DNA of 64,000 nucleotides. It comes from Sedimenticola_A sp040506425 (GTDB lineage: Bacteria; Pseudomonadota; Gammaproteobacteria; Chromatiales; Chromatiaceae). A program made the translations under genes and the position numbers. The notes beneath the pieces are model-generated. The model saw only the letters and a list, made by a program, of their open reading frames with translations. It was not told the origin of the DNA and did not search any database. The stretch lies in NCBI GenBank assembly GCA_965224515.1, contig OZ245051.1:2232001-2296000 (forward strand), in the 5' to 3' direction. Positions 16,732 through 24,875 of this stretch are shown in pieces (position 1 is the first letter of the stretch; every line of letters begins with the position of its first letter).

Positions 16732-16808
16732 TGGCGCCCCTGGCGCGATTCGAACGCACGACCTTCCGCTTAGGAGGCGGATGCTCTATCCAGCTGAGCT
16801 ACAGGGGC
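16732..16808 (-). tRNA. tRNA-Arg, anticodon CCT
   Basis: 77 nt on the minus strand, 5' GCCCCTG...CAGGGGC paired acceptor, discriminator G and encoded CCA. The D arm is GCTC-AGCTGGATA-GAGC. The anticodon arm TCCGC-CTCCTAA-GCGGA gives anticodon CCT (reads AGG), and the T loop is TTCGAAT. It is intact and serves as the integration site of the island to its left. Confidence 0.95.
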
Positions 16809-16977
16809 GGGGAGTGTATCGCCCTGCCAAGCCGGTAGCTTTCTGCTTTTCAGCACTGCGTCCGGTCACGAATGGGCGAAAACGCTATTTTAACATTTGT
16901 TACCGGTATGCTGGCAACCTTGTCGTGACCCCTGTTGCTGAATACTATAGGTTCATTCTTCACTATTACCTGAATTT

Positions 16978-17943
16978 ATGCTTAATACTGCCCATCTACT
17001 ACTGCCTACAACCTTTCCTGAAATCACCCGCGCCCAGCTGGAGACCCTGCAGGTCAACCTCGGTTATCTCTGTAACCAGACGTGTCAGCATTGCCATGTC
17101 AATGCCGGCCCAAAGCGCACGGAGTTGATGCAAAGGGAGACCATGGATCACCTGCTTGGATTTATTGACCAGCAGGGGGTTTCATCACTTGATTTGACCG
17201 GCGGGGCGCCAGAGCTCAATCCGGATTTTCGCTACCTGGTGAGCCAGGCACGCCAGCGTGGAGTGAAGGTTATCGACAGGTGCAACCTGACGGTGCTTGA
17301 GGAGCCGGGGCAGGAGGATCTTGCCGGATTTCTTGCTGAGCAGGGGGTTGAAGTGGTCGCCTCTCTGCCCTGTTATCTTGAAGAGAATGTGGACAAGCAG
17401 CGGGGCAAGGGAGTCTTCGGGGCGAGTATTGCCGGTTTGCGGCGACTGAATGCATTGGGATATGGACAGGAGGGCAGCGGACTGAGTCTTAACCTTGTGT
17501 TCAATCCACAGGGAGCCAGCCTGCCTCCTGCCCAGGATACCCTGGAGTCAGACTATAAAAAGCGACTCTGGGACAGCTATGAAATCCGCTTTAATCAGCT
17601 GTTTACCATCACCAATATGCCGATCAGCCGTTTTGGAAGCATGCTGCTGTCCAGGGGGGAGTTCGAGCCCTACATGCAGTTGTTGAAAGACTCTTACAGC
17701 AGTTGCAACCTGGCCACGGTAATGTGTCGATCTCTCATCAGTGTGGATTGGCAGGGCTATGTCTACGACTGTGACTTCAACCAGATGCTGGGGATGTCGA
17801 TGGAGACGTCCGATGACAAGCGCCCTCATATTGAAGATCTCATTGGAGTGGATCTGAAAACCCTGCCTATCAAGACAGCGGAACACTGCTATGGCTGTAC
17901 AGCAGGGCAGGGAAGCAGCTGTGGCGGAGCCTTGGGTGAATAA
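16978..17943 (+). CDS. arsS: Radical SAM protein of the arsenosugar-type (ArsS-like)
   Basis: 321 aa. The radical SAM CxxxCxxC motif is C32-x3-C36-x2-C39 (L-C-N-Q-T-C-Q-H-C-H). T-G-G-A-P-E-L-N is the glycine-rich SAM contact. The Cys-rich C-terminus (Y-G-C-T-A-G-Q-G-S-S-C-G-G) fits the extra Fe-S ligands of the radical SAM/Cys-rich family. In marine bacteria ArsS adds a 5'-deoxyadenosyl group to dimethylarsenite, giving the arsenosugar precursor. The two following genes are the usual partners and overlap by 1 and 28 bp, so this is an operon. No arsM methyltransferase is in the window. Confidence 0.82.
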   Translation: MLNTAHLLLPTTFPEITRAQLETLQVNLGYLCNQTCQHCHVNAGPKRTELMQRETMDHLLGFIDQQGVSSLDLTGGAPELNPDFRYLVSQARQRGVKVIDRCNLTVLEEPGQEDLAGFLAEQGVEVVASLPCYLEENVDKQRGKGVFGASIAGLRRLNALGYGQEGSGLSLNLVFNPQGASLPPAQDTLESDYKKRLWDSYEIRFNQLFTITNMPISRFGSMLLSRGEFEPYMQLLKDSYSSCNLATVMCRSLISVDWQGYVYDCDFNQMLGMSMETSDDKRPHIEDLIGVDLKTLPIKTAEHCYGCTAGQGSSCGGALGE

Positions 17944-18650
17944 TGAAAGAGCGGTTGTCGGTAGTCATTCCCTGCCTTAATGAGGCTGACAGCATAACCC
18001 AGCTACTCGAAAGCTTGCAGCCACTGCGCGAGGCTGGTCATGAACTGATTGTTGTTGATGGTGGTAGCAGTGACAATACCCCGGCCTTGGCGACGCCCTA
18101 CGCGGATTGTGTCGTCAATGCACCACGGGGAAGGGCGAAGCAGATGAATGCCGGTGCACGGAGTGCATCCGGGGAAATCTTCTGGTTTTTGCATGCCGAT
18201 AGTTCAATCTGTTGTGATGCCCTGGAGGTAATTGCCAGGTCACTGACCTCTGTGGAGTGTTGCTGGGGTCGGTTTGACGTCACCCTATCCGGGCGCAAGC
18301 CCTTGTTGCGGCTGATAGAATTCATGATGAACTGGCGTTCGCGTCTTACCGGTATTGCCACTGGAGACCAGGGTGTTTTCGTCAGGCGCCACGCCTTTTT
18401 TGCCGCAGGCGGGTATCCGGAAATTTCCCTGATGGAAGATATTGCCCTGAGCAGGAAGTTAAAACGCATGGCTTGGCCCCGGTGTCTGAAACAGCGTATC
18501 GGCACATCCAGTCGACGTTGGGAGCAGCACGGAATTATCAGGACCATGGTTCGCATGTGGTGGTTGCGCCTAGCCTACGCACTGGGTGCGGACCCCGATA
18601 AACTTGCCAATCAGTACGCTCAATGCAGTTCCCCGATTCGAAACTCCTGA
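17943..18650 (+). CDS. Family 2 glycosyltransferase of the arsenosugar cluster
   Basis: 235 aa. The GT-A nucleotide-sugar fold starts S-V-V-I-P-C-L-N-E-A-D-S-I. It continues with V-V-D-G-G-S-S-D-N-T, F-L-H-A-D-S (DxD-type region) and G-D-Q-G-V-F-V-R-R. The start ATG overlaps the arsS stop (TAATG). This short GT2 subtype is commonly found beside ArsS and a DUF2064 protein. It probably attaches or processes the sugar moiety of the arsenical; the exact substrate is not shown by the sequence. Confidence 0.82.
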   Translation: MKERLSVVIPCLNEADSITQLLESLQPLREAGHELIVVDGGSSDNTPALATPYADCVVNAPRGRAKQMNAGARSASGEIFWFLHADSSICCDALEVIARSLTSVECCWGRFDVTLSGRKPLLRLIEFMMNWRSRLTGIATGDQGVFVRRHAFFAAGGYPEISLMEDIALSRKLKRMAWPRCLKQRIGTSSRRWEQHGIIRTMVRMWWLRLAYALGADPDKLANQYAQCSSPIRNS

Positions 18651-19255
18651 TTTTTGCCAAGGCGCCTGTGGCCGGGCTTGCCAAGACACGTCTTGCCCCT
18701 GCACTGGGTATGGAAGGCGCTGCAAAGCTCTACAGCCAACTTCTTGAAAGTACAGTCAGAAAGTTCACCGGCCAGGCTATTGTGCCTGTGGCTTGTTGGT
18801 GTGCACCTGATGCCAGCCACCCACTGTTCATCTCATTCGCCAATGAACATGACGTGATCCTGGAGGTTCAGCAGGGAGGTGACCTGGGGGAGCGAATGGC
18901 CCTGGCGGCAGAAGAGGCGCTGAGAAAGTCCAGCACGGTTGTGTTGATAGGGGGGGACTGCCCTGAACTCACCTCCGATCACCTGGTACAGGCGCTGAAT
19001 TGGTTGGCAGGGGGGGCGGACGCTGTACTGGGGCCTGCCGAAGATGGCGGTTATGTCCTGCTCGGATTACGCCGTTTCGATGAGGCTCTATTTCGTGACA
19101 TTCCGTGGGGAAGCGGGCAGGTCCTTGAACTTACCAGGCAGCGCCTGGCCGGGCTGGGTTGGCGATGGCGTGAGCTTGAGCCCCAGTGGGATCTGGACCG
19201 GCCAGAAGACCTTGCCCGTTATCGTGAGCTGCTCAACTGCCGCGCAGACGCTTAA
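18623..19255 (+). CDS. DUF2064 / TIGR04282-type transferase of the arsenosugar cluster
   Basis: 210 aa, nucleotidyl/glycosyl-transferase-like fold: L-L-I-F-A-K-A-P-V-A-G-L-A-K-T-R-L at the N-terminus, then L-I-G-G-D-C-P-E-L and P-A-E-D-G-G-Y-V-L-L-G-L, ending with W-D-L-D-R-P-E-D-L. It overlaps the preceding gene by 28 bp and converges tail-to-tail with ycgR (23-bp overlap). Members co-occur with ArsS and the GT2 enzyme; a step in arsenosugar or related sugar-nucleoside assembly is inferred from that association. Confidence 0.8.
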   Translation: MQFPDSKLLIFAKAPVAGLAKTRLAPALGMEGAAKLYSQLLESTVRKFTGQAIVPVACWCAPDASHPLFISFANEHDVILEVQQGGDLGERMALAAEEALRKSSTVVLIGGDCPELTSDHLVQALNWLAGGADAVLGPAEDGGYVLLGLRRFDEALFRDIPWGSGQVLELTRQRLAGLGWRWRELEPQWDLDRPEDLARYRELLNCRADA

Positions 19256-19994
19256 GCTGGGCGCGCTCCAGCTGAGTGATGATCTGAGTGATCTTTCTCC
19301 TGGACTCCCTGTCCAGTTCCTTGAATTTACCGCCGAGCCTGCATCTGCGCCGATACTGGGGCTTGCTGGTAAACCTTACCTCAAGTGTGAAGACAACCTC
19401 TCCGTCTTCATCAGGCAGGGTAATGGTGCATTTTCTGAGCGTATCACCCTGGGGCAGGTAGACCGCTTCATCAAGGATAATACCGGCTCCGCTTTGAGAT
19501 AAATCACTGAGATAGCCTTTCAGGGCATGCTCGATACTGCCGGAACGGCTTGCCTGGAAGGGGATGTGCATGCCGGTTGTCGGAACCCGGTGGTGTGAGC
19601 GCCGCTGCAGGTAGAAGAGTTGCTCGGGCAGGGCCATTTTGTAAAACCTGATCCCTTCGTGAATACCCTCCTCCAGAAGGTCGGTCTCGAAGCTCAGTTC
19701 CACGCCGTTGAGATAGCCAAACAGCCGGATTTGCTTTTCCGCCAGTAGCAGTTCATGACTCTGTTTTGGTGTGATTTCATCAAGAATGATGTAACGCTGC
19801 TCTTCATTCACCTTTATGACGGCTGTATTGAATGGGTGGCTGTGTTCTTTGAAACTTGCGTTGAAGAGTATGTGAGCGTTTTTTGCCTGGCCCAGGATAG
19901 AGGCGATTCTGCCTGCGTTGGTTATGAAGTTGCCATCGTCAACCGGAGCTTTGTTTCCTTTTTTCTTGAGATTACGCCGTAATGCCTTGAACAT
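19233..19994 (-). CDS. ycgR: Flagellar brake protein YcgR (PilZ domain)
   Basis: 253 aa. The N-terminal YcgR/PilZN domain (about 30-130) is followed by a PilZ domain with the c-di-GMP-binding R-R-S-H-H-R switch (family RxxxR) and D-L-S-Q-S-G-A-G (D/N-x-S-x-x-G). When loaded with c-di-GMP, YcgR contacts the motor and slows swimming. It is the last gene after flgA-flgM-flgN on the same strand, as in pseudomonads. Two or more c-di-GMP enzymes in the neighbouring island could supply the signal. Confidence 0.9.
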   Translation of the reverse strand: MFKALRRNLKKKGNKAPVDDGNFITNAGRIASILGQAKNAHILFNASFKEHSHPFNTAVIKVNEEQRYIILDEITPKQSHELLLAEKQIRLFGYLNGVELSFETDLLEEGIHEGIRFYKMALPEQLFYLQRRSHHRVPTTGMHIPFQASRSGSIEHALKGYLSDLSQSGAGIILDEAVYLPQGDTLRKCTITLPDEDGEVVFTLEVRFTSKPQYRRRCRLGGKFKELDRESRRKITQIITQLERAQLKRLRGS

Positions 19995-20039
19995 AAATTA
20001 ACTGTTGTAGGTAGATGAGCTGAGGGTTTGCCGATGTAA

Positions 20040-20525
20040 TTACACTTTGGCCAAGGGGTCTGTTGACGCCCCTCCGCGTTGTTCTCCGCCGGGACCGTAA
20101 GTGTCGCCATCATGCTTCTTTCCGCTCAGTATATCCAGTGCCTGCCGGGTATGTCTCTGTCCGAGGGCTACCATCCCTCCGTTGATCGTGTTCTGCTGGT
20201 GCAGGGCTGAAGCAACTTCCTGAAGTTCATGCCACAGTTTCTGAGCCGGGCTGCCCTCTGGAAGGCCTTCCAGCACGGCGCTGACGCTCTCTTTGCCGGT
20301 GGCTATGGAGATGCGGCCAATAAAGCGCTGCCGATCCCTGTCATGCTGGCGCATCCGCTGCAGTACAGACTCTTTTTCCTGTGCGACAGCCATGATTTGA
20401 TCTGGATTACCCGACCTGAGGGTTTCGTACTCTTGCTCCAGCAGCGACTTCAGCTGATTGGCTGTGGCTAATTCGGCGGAGAGCAGGTTTGCGAGGGGTT
20501 GCTGTTGATCAGTGGATAGTGACAT
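20040..20525 (-). CDS. flgN: Flagellar export chaperone FlgN
   Basis: 161 aa, helical, with L-K-S-L-L-E-Q-E-Y-E-T-L...I-M-A-V-A-Q-E-K-E-S-V-L typical of FlgN. It escorts FlgK and FlgL to the export gate. It follows flgM by 5 bp. The C-terminal Gly-rich tail (G-P-G-G-E-Q-R-G-G) is likely disordered. Confidence 0.9.
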   Translation of the reverse strand: MSLSTDQQQPLANLLSAELATANQLKSLLEQEYETLRSGNPDQIMAVAQEKESVLQRMRQHDRDRQRFIGRISIATGKESVSAVLEGLPEGSPAQKLWHELQEVASALHQQNTINGGMVALGQRHTRQALDILSGKKHDGDTYGPGGEQRGGASTDPLAKV

Positions 20526-20530
20526 GTGGG

Positions 20531-20848
20531 CTATTTAGTCTCACTGATCAAGGCGAAGTTTTTTTCCTGGTCAACCAGGTTCTCTGCTGCTGTCTGGGGT
20601 TCGATCTGGAAGCTGCCGGTTGCCAGGGAGCGCTGCACGTTCGAAACAAGCTGGGTGTCAACGATCGGGAGGCTGGCAAGACGTGCTTCAAGCTCCTGCA
20701 GTTTGGAGGCAGAGCCGGTCAAAGTCATCCTGTCGTCAACAGCGGGCGCACCTTGCGCAGGCCGGCCCTGGCTGCCGCTTACCTGTCCTGTCTGGCCCTG
20801 CTTCCTGGTATCCTGAACAGGACTGCCAGTTAAACTCTTAATGTCCAT
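20531..20848 (-). CDS. flgM: Anti-sigma-28 factor FlgM
   Basis: 105 aa, usual length. The N-terminus is disordered and Gly/Gln-rich. The helical C-terminus holds the sigma-28-binding segment (V-D-T-Q-L-V-S-N-V-Q-R...G-S-F-Q-I-E-P-Q-T-A-A-E-N-L-V). It holds FliA inactive until the hook is finished, then is exported. It has its own sigma-28 promoter (20885-20912), giving the known feedback loop. Confidence 0.92.
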   Translation of the reverse strand: MDIKSLTGSPVQDTRKQGQTGQVSGSQGRPAQGAPAVDDRMTLTGSASKLQELEARLASLPIVDTQLVSNVQRSLATGSFQIEPQTAAENLVDQEKNFALISETK

Positions 20849-20884
20849 AGTAATAACTCACCTGTTACTGGTTTCCTGTCATGG

Positions 20885-20912
20885 TTAGCGGCTGTCATAT
20901 GGCCAAACTTTA
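20885..20912 (-). promoter_or_regulatory. Sigma-28 (FliA) promoter of flgM
   Basis: On the minus strand TAAAGTTT, a 12-nt spacer, then GCCGCTAA. The consensus is TAAAGTTT-N11-GCCGATAA, so the -35 is perfect and the -10 differs at one base. The 3' edge is 36 nt from the flgM ATG. Confidence 0.85.
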
Positions 20913-20974
20913 ATCCGGGCAGCACATTCTACACCTGTTAAAGCCAAAGCAGGACCCCGTTCACACTACTTGCC

Positions 20975-21736
20975 CTAAAGCATGACCTCGACGATGCCGG
21001 GTCCCACCACGGTGGCTTCAATTTTTCTCTTTGAGCTCAGGTTCTGGACCTTAATGCGGTCTCCGGTGGCACCCCGGGAGAGCGCTTTACCCTTCATTCT
21101 GACCTGAATACCCCCGGTCCTGGCCAGGATCGTGATCATACTGCCTTTCTCAATGGCTGTAGCGGCAACCAGTTGGCTGGGGAGTAGTGCCCGGTTTGCC
21201 TGAATGGAGCGCTTTACCGTTTTGCCAACTATCTGGGAAGGGTCTCTGAAGTATCCCCGGCGCAGACGCGAGACATCCCGCTCTTCAAGGCGAACGTCAT
21301 TCATGTTGACGGTTGATCCCTTGGGTAGCCCGTTCGTCGCCACCAGAATGGGCTTGTACTGCGCCACCTTTACCGGAACGTATATGGTCCAGGGCTTGGC
21401 GCCGTCGCACCGTACGCCAACAGTCAATCTGTTGCTGTTCTGTCTCCCCTGGGGAGAGAAGGTGTCCAGCGCCTGGTCACAGGCGTGGAGTCGAAGTCGC
21501 TTGTCCAGGCTGCCCACTTCAATTTCAATGCGGGAGTCGGACGGTGGCATGCTGCTTTCAGCGTGTATCCTGACAGCCTGGCGAATGGTTTCGTGGGATT
21601 GCCACTCATCTGCAGTGGCAGCTGAAGCGGAAACAGACAGGATAAAGAAAGGGGCGATTCCCACCGCAGCTACCCTGGCTATGCCCAGAAGAGCTGCTGT
21701 ACAGAAGGTGACGGTCATTTGACGCAGTATAGTCAT
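20975..21736 (-). CDS. flgA: P-ring assembly chaperone FlgA
   Basis: 253 aa. A long signal region (to about residue 42, ending A-S-A-A-T-A) exports it to the periplasm. The C-terminal half holds the SAF domain (R-A-L-L-P-S-Q-L-V-A-A-T-A-I-E-K-G-S-M-I) and the usual ending I-V-E-V-M-L. FlgA helps FlgI form the P ring. A Met at codon 7 (21718) is an alternative start and fits the upstream sigma-54 site better. First gene of flgAMN-ycgR. Confidence 0.93.
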   Translation of the reverse strand: MTILRQMTVTFCTAALLGIARVAAVGIAPFFILSVSASAATADEWQSHETIRQAVRIHAESSMPPSDSRIEIEVGSLDKRLRLHACDQALDTFSPQGRQNSNRLTVGVRCDGAKPWTIYVPVKVAQYKPILVATNGLPKGSTVNMNDVRLEERDVSRLRRGYFRDPSQIVGKTVKRSIQANRALLPSQLVAATAIEKGSMITILARTGGIQVRMKGKALSRGATGDRIKVQNLSSKRKIEATVVGPGIVEVML

Positions 21737-21746
21737 ATGAGTAGAT

Positions 21747-21763
21747 ATGCAAGATCTATGCCC
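21747..21763 (-). promoter_or_regulatory. Candidate sigma-54 promoter of flgA
   Basis: Minus-strand GGGCATAGATCTTGCAT has the -24 GG and -12 GC with the required spacing (family TGGCAC-N5-TTGC). The expected transcription start would fall at about 21737, which only fits if translation begins at the second Met (21718). Confidence 0.5.
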
Positions 21764-21983
21764 GTTTTTCCTCCATGGGAAGTTGCTGTAGACCGCTAAT
21801 CCGCGCTGAAGTCCAGAGACACTCTATGACTGAAATAGGTCTGTAGCTGGTAATTCTCATGGGTGTCATGCAGATTGCAGAATGAATTATTTTCAGTTTG
21901 TCGTTAGCTCATTTGCCTGGAATTGCATAAGCTATAGTTAGTTGCGGCGTTATTTTAGACTGTGGTTAGGAGATTGGGACCGT

Positions 21984-22931
21984 ATGGCGGGTATTCTGGA
22001 CAATGTTGATCAACGCACCAGGCTGGCGGGCCAGAACCGGCTGGAACTTCTGTTGTTCAATCTTGGCACCAAGGAGCGGTACGGCATTAATGTTTTCAAA
22101 GTTCATGAGGTGATCCGCTGCCCCGATTCACTCTCCCGACTTCCGGGAGCTCATCCTGCAGTCATCGGGTTGGCTACAATCAGGGGGGATGCGGTCAGTG
22201 TAATTGACCTGGCCATGGCGATTGAGCAGCCATCAGCTGGCGAGAACACATCTGGCAGTTTTGTCATCGTTACCGAGTATAACCGCCAGATACTTGGGTT
22301 CATGGTGGCCGGAGTCGAACATATCGTCAACATGAGCTGGGAAGAGATTGAACCGCCACCCACAAGACCGGGTGAAAGCTACATTACAGCGGTCGCCCAT
22401 ATAAAGGATGAATTGGTTGAGATTATAGATGTCGAGCGTATTTTGCAGGAGATCGTGGGGGATTCCGAGGATATCACCGAGGACATCGAGGGCGTGTCAG
22501 CCAGTGATGGTTTGCCGCCCCGTGTGATGGTGGTGGATGATTCGACGGTTGCACGCAACCAGGTGAAACGTGTTCTTGACCAGTTGGGGGTGGAATCCAT
22601 ACTTTGCAACGACGGCAAACAGGCGCTGGACCAGCTCAAGAGTTGGGTAAGTGAAGGGAAAGATCCGGGATCCATGCTGGGGATGATTATTTCCGATATT
22701 GAGATGCCCTCCATGGATGGGTATACCCTGACCACTGAAATCCGAAATGACCCTGCCCTGGCATCTCTTTATATCGTGCTGCACTCATCCCTGAGTGGGA
22801 TGTTCAATGAGGCGATGATCCAAACTGTTGGTGCAGACCAGTTTCTTCCAAAATATGACCCGAATGAATTGGCCAAGACGATAATGACCCGTCTCGGCCA
22901 TCAGTGCCAGAAGCCGAATAACGATGTCTGA
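21984..22931 (+). CDS. cheV: Chemotaxis coupling protein CheV (CheW-REC)
   Basis: 315 aa from the ATG at 21984, which has AGGAG 11 nt upstream; the TTG-started extension to 21942 is unlikely. The N-terminal CheW-like coupling domain (about 15-160) is followed by a receiver domain with acidic pocket V-D-D-S, phosphoacceptor D in I-I-S-D-I-E-M-P-S-M-D-G, and L-H-S-S/K-Y-D-P at the end. It couples receptors to CheA and can be phosphorylated. Next to cheR, as in Pseudomonas flagellar loci. Confidence 0.93.
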   Translation: MAGILDNVDQRTRLAGQNRLELLLFNLGTKERYGINVFKVHEVIRCPDSLSRLPGAHPAVIGLATIRGDAVSVIDLAMAIEQPSAGENTSGSFVIVTEYNRQILGFMVAGVEHIVNMSWEEIEPPPTRPGESYITAVAHIKDELVEIIDVERILQEIVGDSEDITEDIEGVSASDGLPPRVMVVDDSTVARNQVKRVLDQLGVESILCNDGKQALDQLKSWVSEGKDPGSMLGMIISDIEMPSMDGYTLTTEIRNDPALASLYIVLHSSLSGMFNEAMIQTVGADQFLPKYDPNELAKTIMTRLGHQCQKPNNDV

Positions 22932-22964
22932 AAAGGGCTGCTGCAGTGTCAACCCAGGGAAGTA

Positions 22965-23816
22965 ATGGATAATATTTCCACAACTGCCGGTTTAATTACC
23001 GAGAGGGAGTACCAGACGTTTCAACGCTTTCTGGAGCAGGCGTGTGGAATAGTTCTGGGTGCTGATAAAGGGTACCTGGTAGCGAGCCGTCTCTCATGGA
23101 TCATGAATGAACAGGGATTCAGCAGTATCAATGAACTCCTCCAGCAGCTCGAATCGGGGGCGACCTCGACACTGAAAGCGGCAGTCATTGATGCCATGAC
23201 GACCAATGAAACCTTCTGGTTTCGCGACAAGGCTCACTTTGAGCTGCTCCGGAACAGGGTTCTCCCCGAACTCGCGGCTGAATCCAGGGGCCGGCCACGT
23301 ATCTGGTCTTCTGCCTGTTCTTCAGGACAGGAACCCTACTCGATCTGCATGCTGATCGATGAGTTCAGGTCGAACAATCCCAATCACCTGCAGGGAGGGG
23401 TTGAGATACTCGCATCTGATATCTCCCGCACCATGGTGGAAGCAGCTACAAAAGGTGTTTATTGCGGGTTTGCTGCAGGCAGAGGGTTGAATGACCGGCA
23501 GCGTGATCGCTTTTTTCAGGACAGGGGGCAGTGCCTCGAAGTACGAGACGACTTCAAGCGACAGGTTGTTTTCAGGGAGATGAACCTTACCCACAGGTTC
23601 GAAACCCTGGGCAGATTCGATGTCATATTCTGTCGCAATGTCCTGATCTACTTCTCTCTCCAAAAGAAGCAGGAAATACTGGGACGCTTTATCCGCTGCC
23701 TCAATCCCGGAGGCTATCTATTCCTCGGGTCCACCGAGGCATTGTCTGCACACAGTGACAGGTTCGAGATGATCAAGGAGTCCGGCGGTATCGCCTATCG
23801 GCTGCTGGGCGATTGA
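22965..23816 (+). CDS. cheR: Chemotaxis receptor methyltransferase CheR
   Basis: 283 aa. The N-terminal helical CheR domain (I-T-E-R-E-Y-Q-T-F...A-C-G-I-V-L) is followed by the SAM-dependent domain with T-T-N-E-T-F-W-F-R-D, W-S-S-A-C-S-S-G-Q-E-P-Y-S, F-C-R-N-V-L-I-Y-F and L-G-S-T-E-A-L. It methylates glutamates of chemoreceptors. It lies 33 bp after cheV and ahead of the rod operon. Confidence 0.95.
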   Translation: MDNISTTAGLITEREYQTFQRFLEQACGIVLGADKGYLVASRLSWIMNEQGFSSINELLQQLESGATSTLKAAVIDAMTTNETFWFRDKAHFELLRNRVLPELAAESRGRPRIWSSACSSGQEPYSICMLIDEFRSNNPNHLQGGVEILASDISRTMVEAATKGVYCGFAAGRGLNDRQRDRFFQDRGQCLEVRDDFKRQVVFREMNLTHRFETLGRFDVIFCRNVLIYFSLQKKQEILGRFIRCLNPGGYLFLGSTEALSAHSDRFEMIKESGGIAYRLLGD

Positions 23817-24004
23817 AATACGAATACTGCTGAGGCCTGGTACGCCTGTTTCTTCTCCGCATTTTTAAACGCACCTTCAGTGATTCATGGCTGATGACAG
23901 CCACGGATGTACGTTGCCGCTTTTCCGGTTTCCGGTTGCCGCTTTTCCACTGCCAGATCAATCGAATCCAAATAAACACTATTAAAAACAATAGCTAATG
24001 AAAG

Positions 24005-24020
24005 TGGCATGAACTCTGCT
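24005..24020 (+). promoter_or_regulatory. Sigma-54 promoter of the flgB operon
   Basis: TGGCATGAACTCTGCT matches TGGCAC-N5-TTGCT with the GG and GC exactly 12 bp apart. It lies about 38 bp before the flgB ATG (24058), with a GGAG-like ribosome site at 24045-24048. Class II/III flagellar operons of this lineage use RpoN with FleQ. Confidence 0.75.
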
Positions 24021-24057
24021 TTATCTGGGTTGAGAGCAACTCACTGGAGTGGATTAA

Positions 24058-24447
24058 ATGAGATTTGATAATGCATTGGGAATTCATGCGCAGGCCCTGC
24101 AGCTGAAAGCACGCCGTGCCGAGGTTCTTGCCGGCAACATTGCCAATGCAGATACCCCCGGTTACAAGGCGAGAGATTTTGACTTCCGCGCCATGTTGAA
24201 CAGCGAAATGAGTCAGCCGGCGCGGATGCGCACCACCCATCAAGAGCATATTCAGATGGAGGGCGGGATAGTACCTCCCAGTGAGATGAGCTACCGGGTA
24301 CCCAACCAGCCCAGCCTGGACGGCAACACGGTGGACAGCCAGATTGAACATGCGGCCTACGCCGCCAATGCACTGGAGTACCAGGCCAGCCTCAGATTTC
24401 TCGACGGTGCAATCAACAAACTGCGGCTGGCAATCAAGGGGCAATAA
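24058..24447 (+). CDS. flgB: Flagellar proximal rod protein FlgB
   Basis: 129 aa, normal length. The rod/hook N-terminal motif reads L-A-G-N-I-A-N-A-D-T-P-G-Y-K-A-R-D-F-D-F, and a C-terminal helix completes the D0 coiled coil. Part of the rod that crosses the periplasm. First gene of flgBCDEFGHIJKL; flgC starts 3 bp downstream. Confidence 0.96.
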   Translation: MRFDNALGIHAQALQLKARRAEVLAGNIANADTPGYKARDFDFRAMLNSEMSQPARMRTTHQEHIQMEGGIVPPSEMSYRVPNQPSLDGNTVDSQIEHAAYAANALEYQASLRFLDGAINKLRLAIKGQ

Positions 24448-24449
24448 TC

Positions 24450-24863
24450 ATGTCGATGTTCAATATTTTTGATACCGCGGCATCCGGAATGAGCGCCCAG
24501 TCGTTACGGCTCAACCTTATCTCAAGCAACATGGCCAATGTTGACAGCATCAGCAGCAGTATCGAGCAGACCTACCGTGCACGCCAGCCGGTGTTTGCCG
24601 CGATGCTCGATGAGATGAACCCGGACAACCCTTCGGTTGGTGTTCGAATGCAAGGGGTGGTTGAGAGCAAGGCCCCCCTGGTCACGGAGTATGCGCCTGA
24701 TCATCCCCTGGCCAATGAAGAGGGCTACATCTACCGCCCAAACGTAGACGTGGTGGAGGAGATGGCAAACATGATCTCCGCCTCGCGTTCATACCAGAGC
24801 AATGTCGAAGTGGTTAAGACGGCAAAGCAGTTGATGAGCGCCACTTTGCAGATGGGCAAATAG
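24450..24863 (+). CDS. flgC: Flagellar proximal rod protein FlgC
   Basis: 137 aa. N-terminal D0 motif R-L-N-L-I-S-S-N-M-A-N-V; C-terminal N-V-D-V-V-E-E-M-A-N-M-I-S-A-S-R-S-Y characteristic of FlgC. Structural rod subunit, exported through the flagellar gate. Tightly spaced between flgB and flgD. Confidence 0.96.
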   Translation: MSMFNIFDTAASGMSAQSLRLNLISSNMANVDSISSSIEQTYRARQPVFAAMLDEMNPDNPSVGVRMQGVVESKAPLVTEYAPDHPLANEEGYIYRPNVDVVEEMANMISASRSYQSNVEVVKTAKQLMSATLQMGK

Positions 24864-24875
24864 GAGTAACAGGTT

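Larger units (their letters stand above)
10283..16772. mobile_element. Genomic island integrated at tRNA-Arg(CCT)
   Basis: The 3' end of the intact tRNA-Arg (16728-16766) is repeated exactly as 39 bp at 10283-10321. The match extends to 44 of 45 bp (10283-10327 / 16728-16772), in the same orientation. This is the attL/attR signature of a tyrosine-recombinase element. Between the repeats lie a GGDEF-EAL gene, a haem-type diguanylate cyclase, an IS3-family element and the C-terminal relic of an integrase pointing into the tRNA. The interior looks more AT-rich than the flanks. The element should be immobile now, because its integrase is destroyed. Confidence 0.8.
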
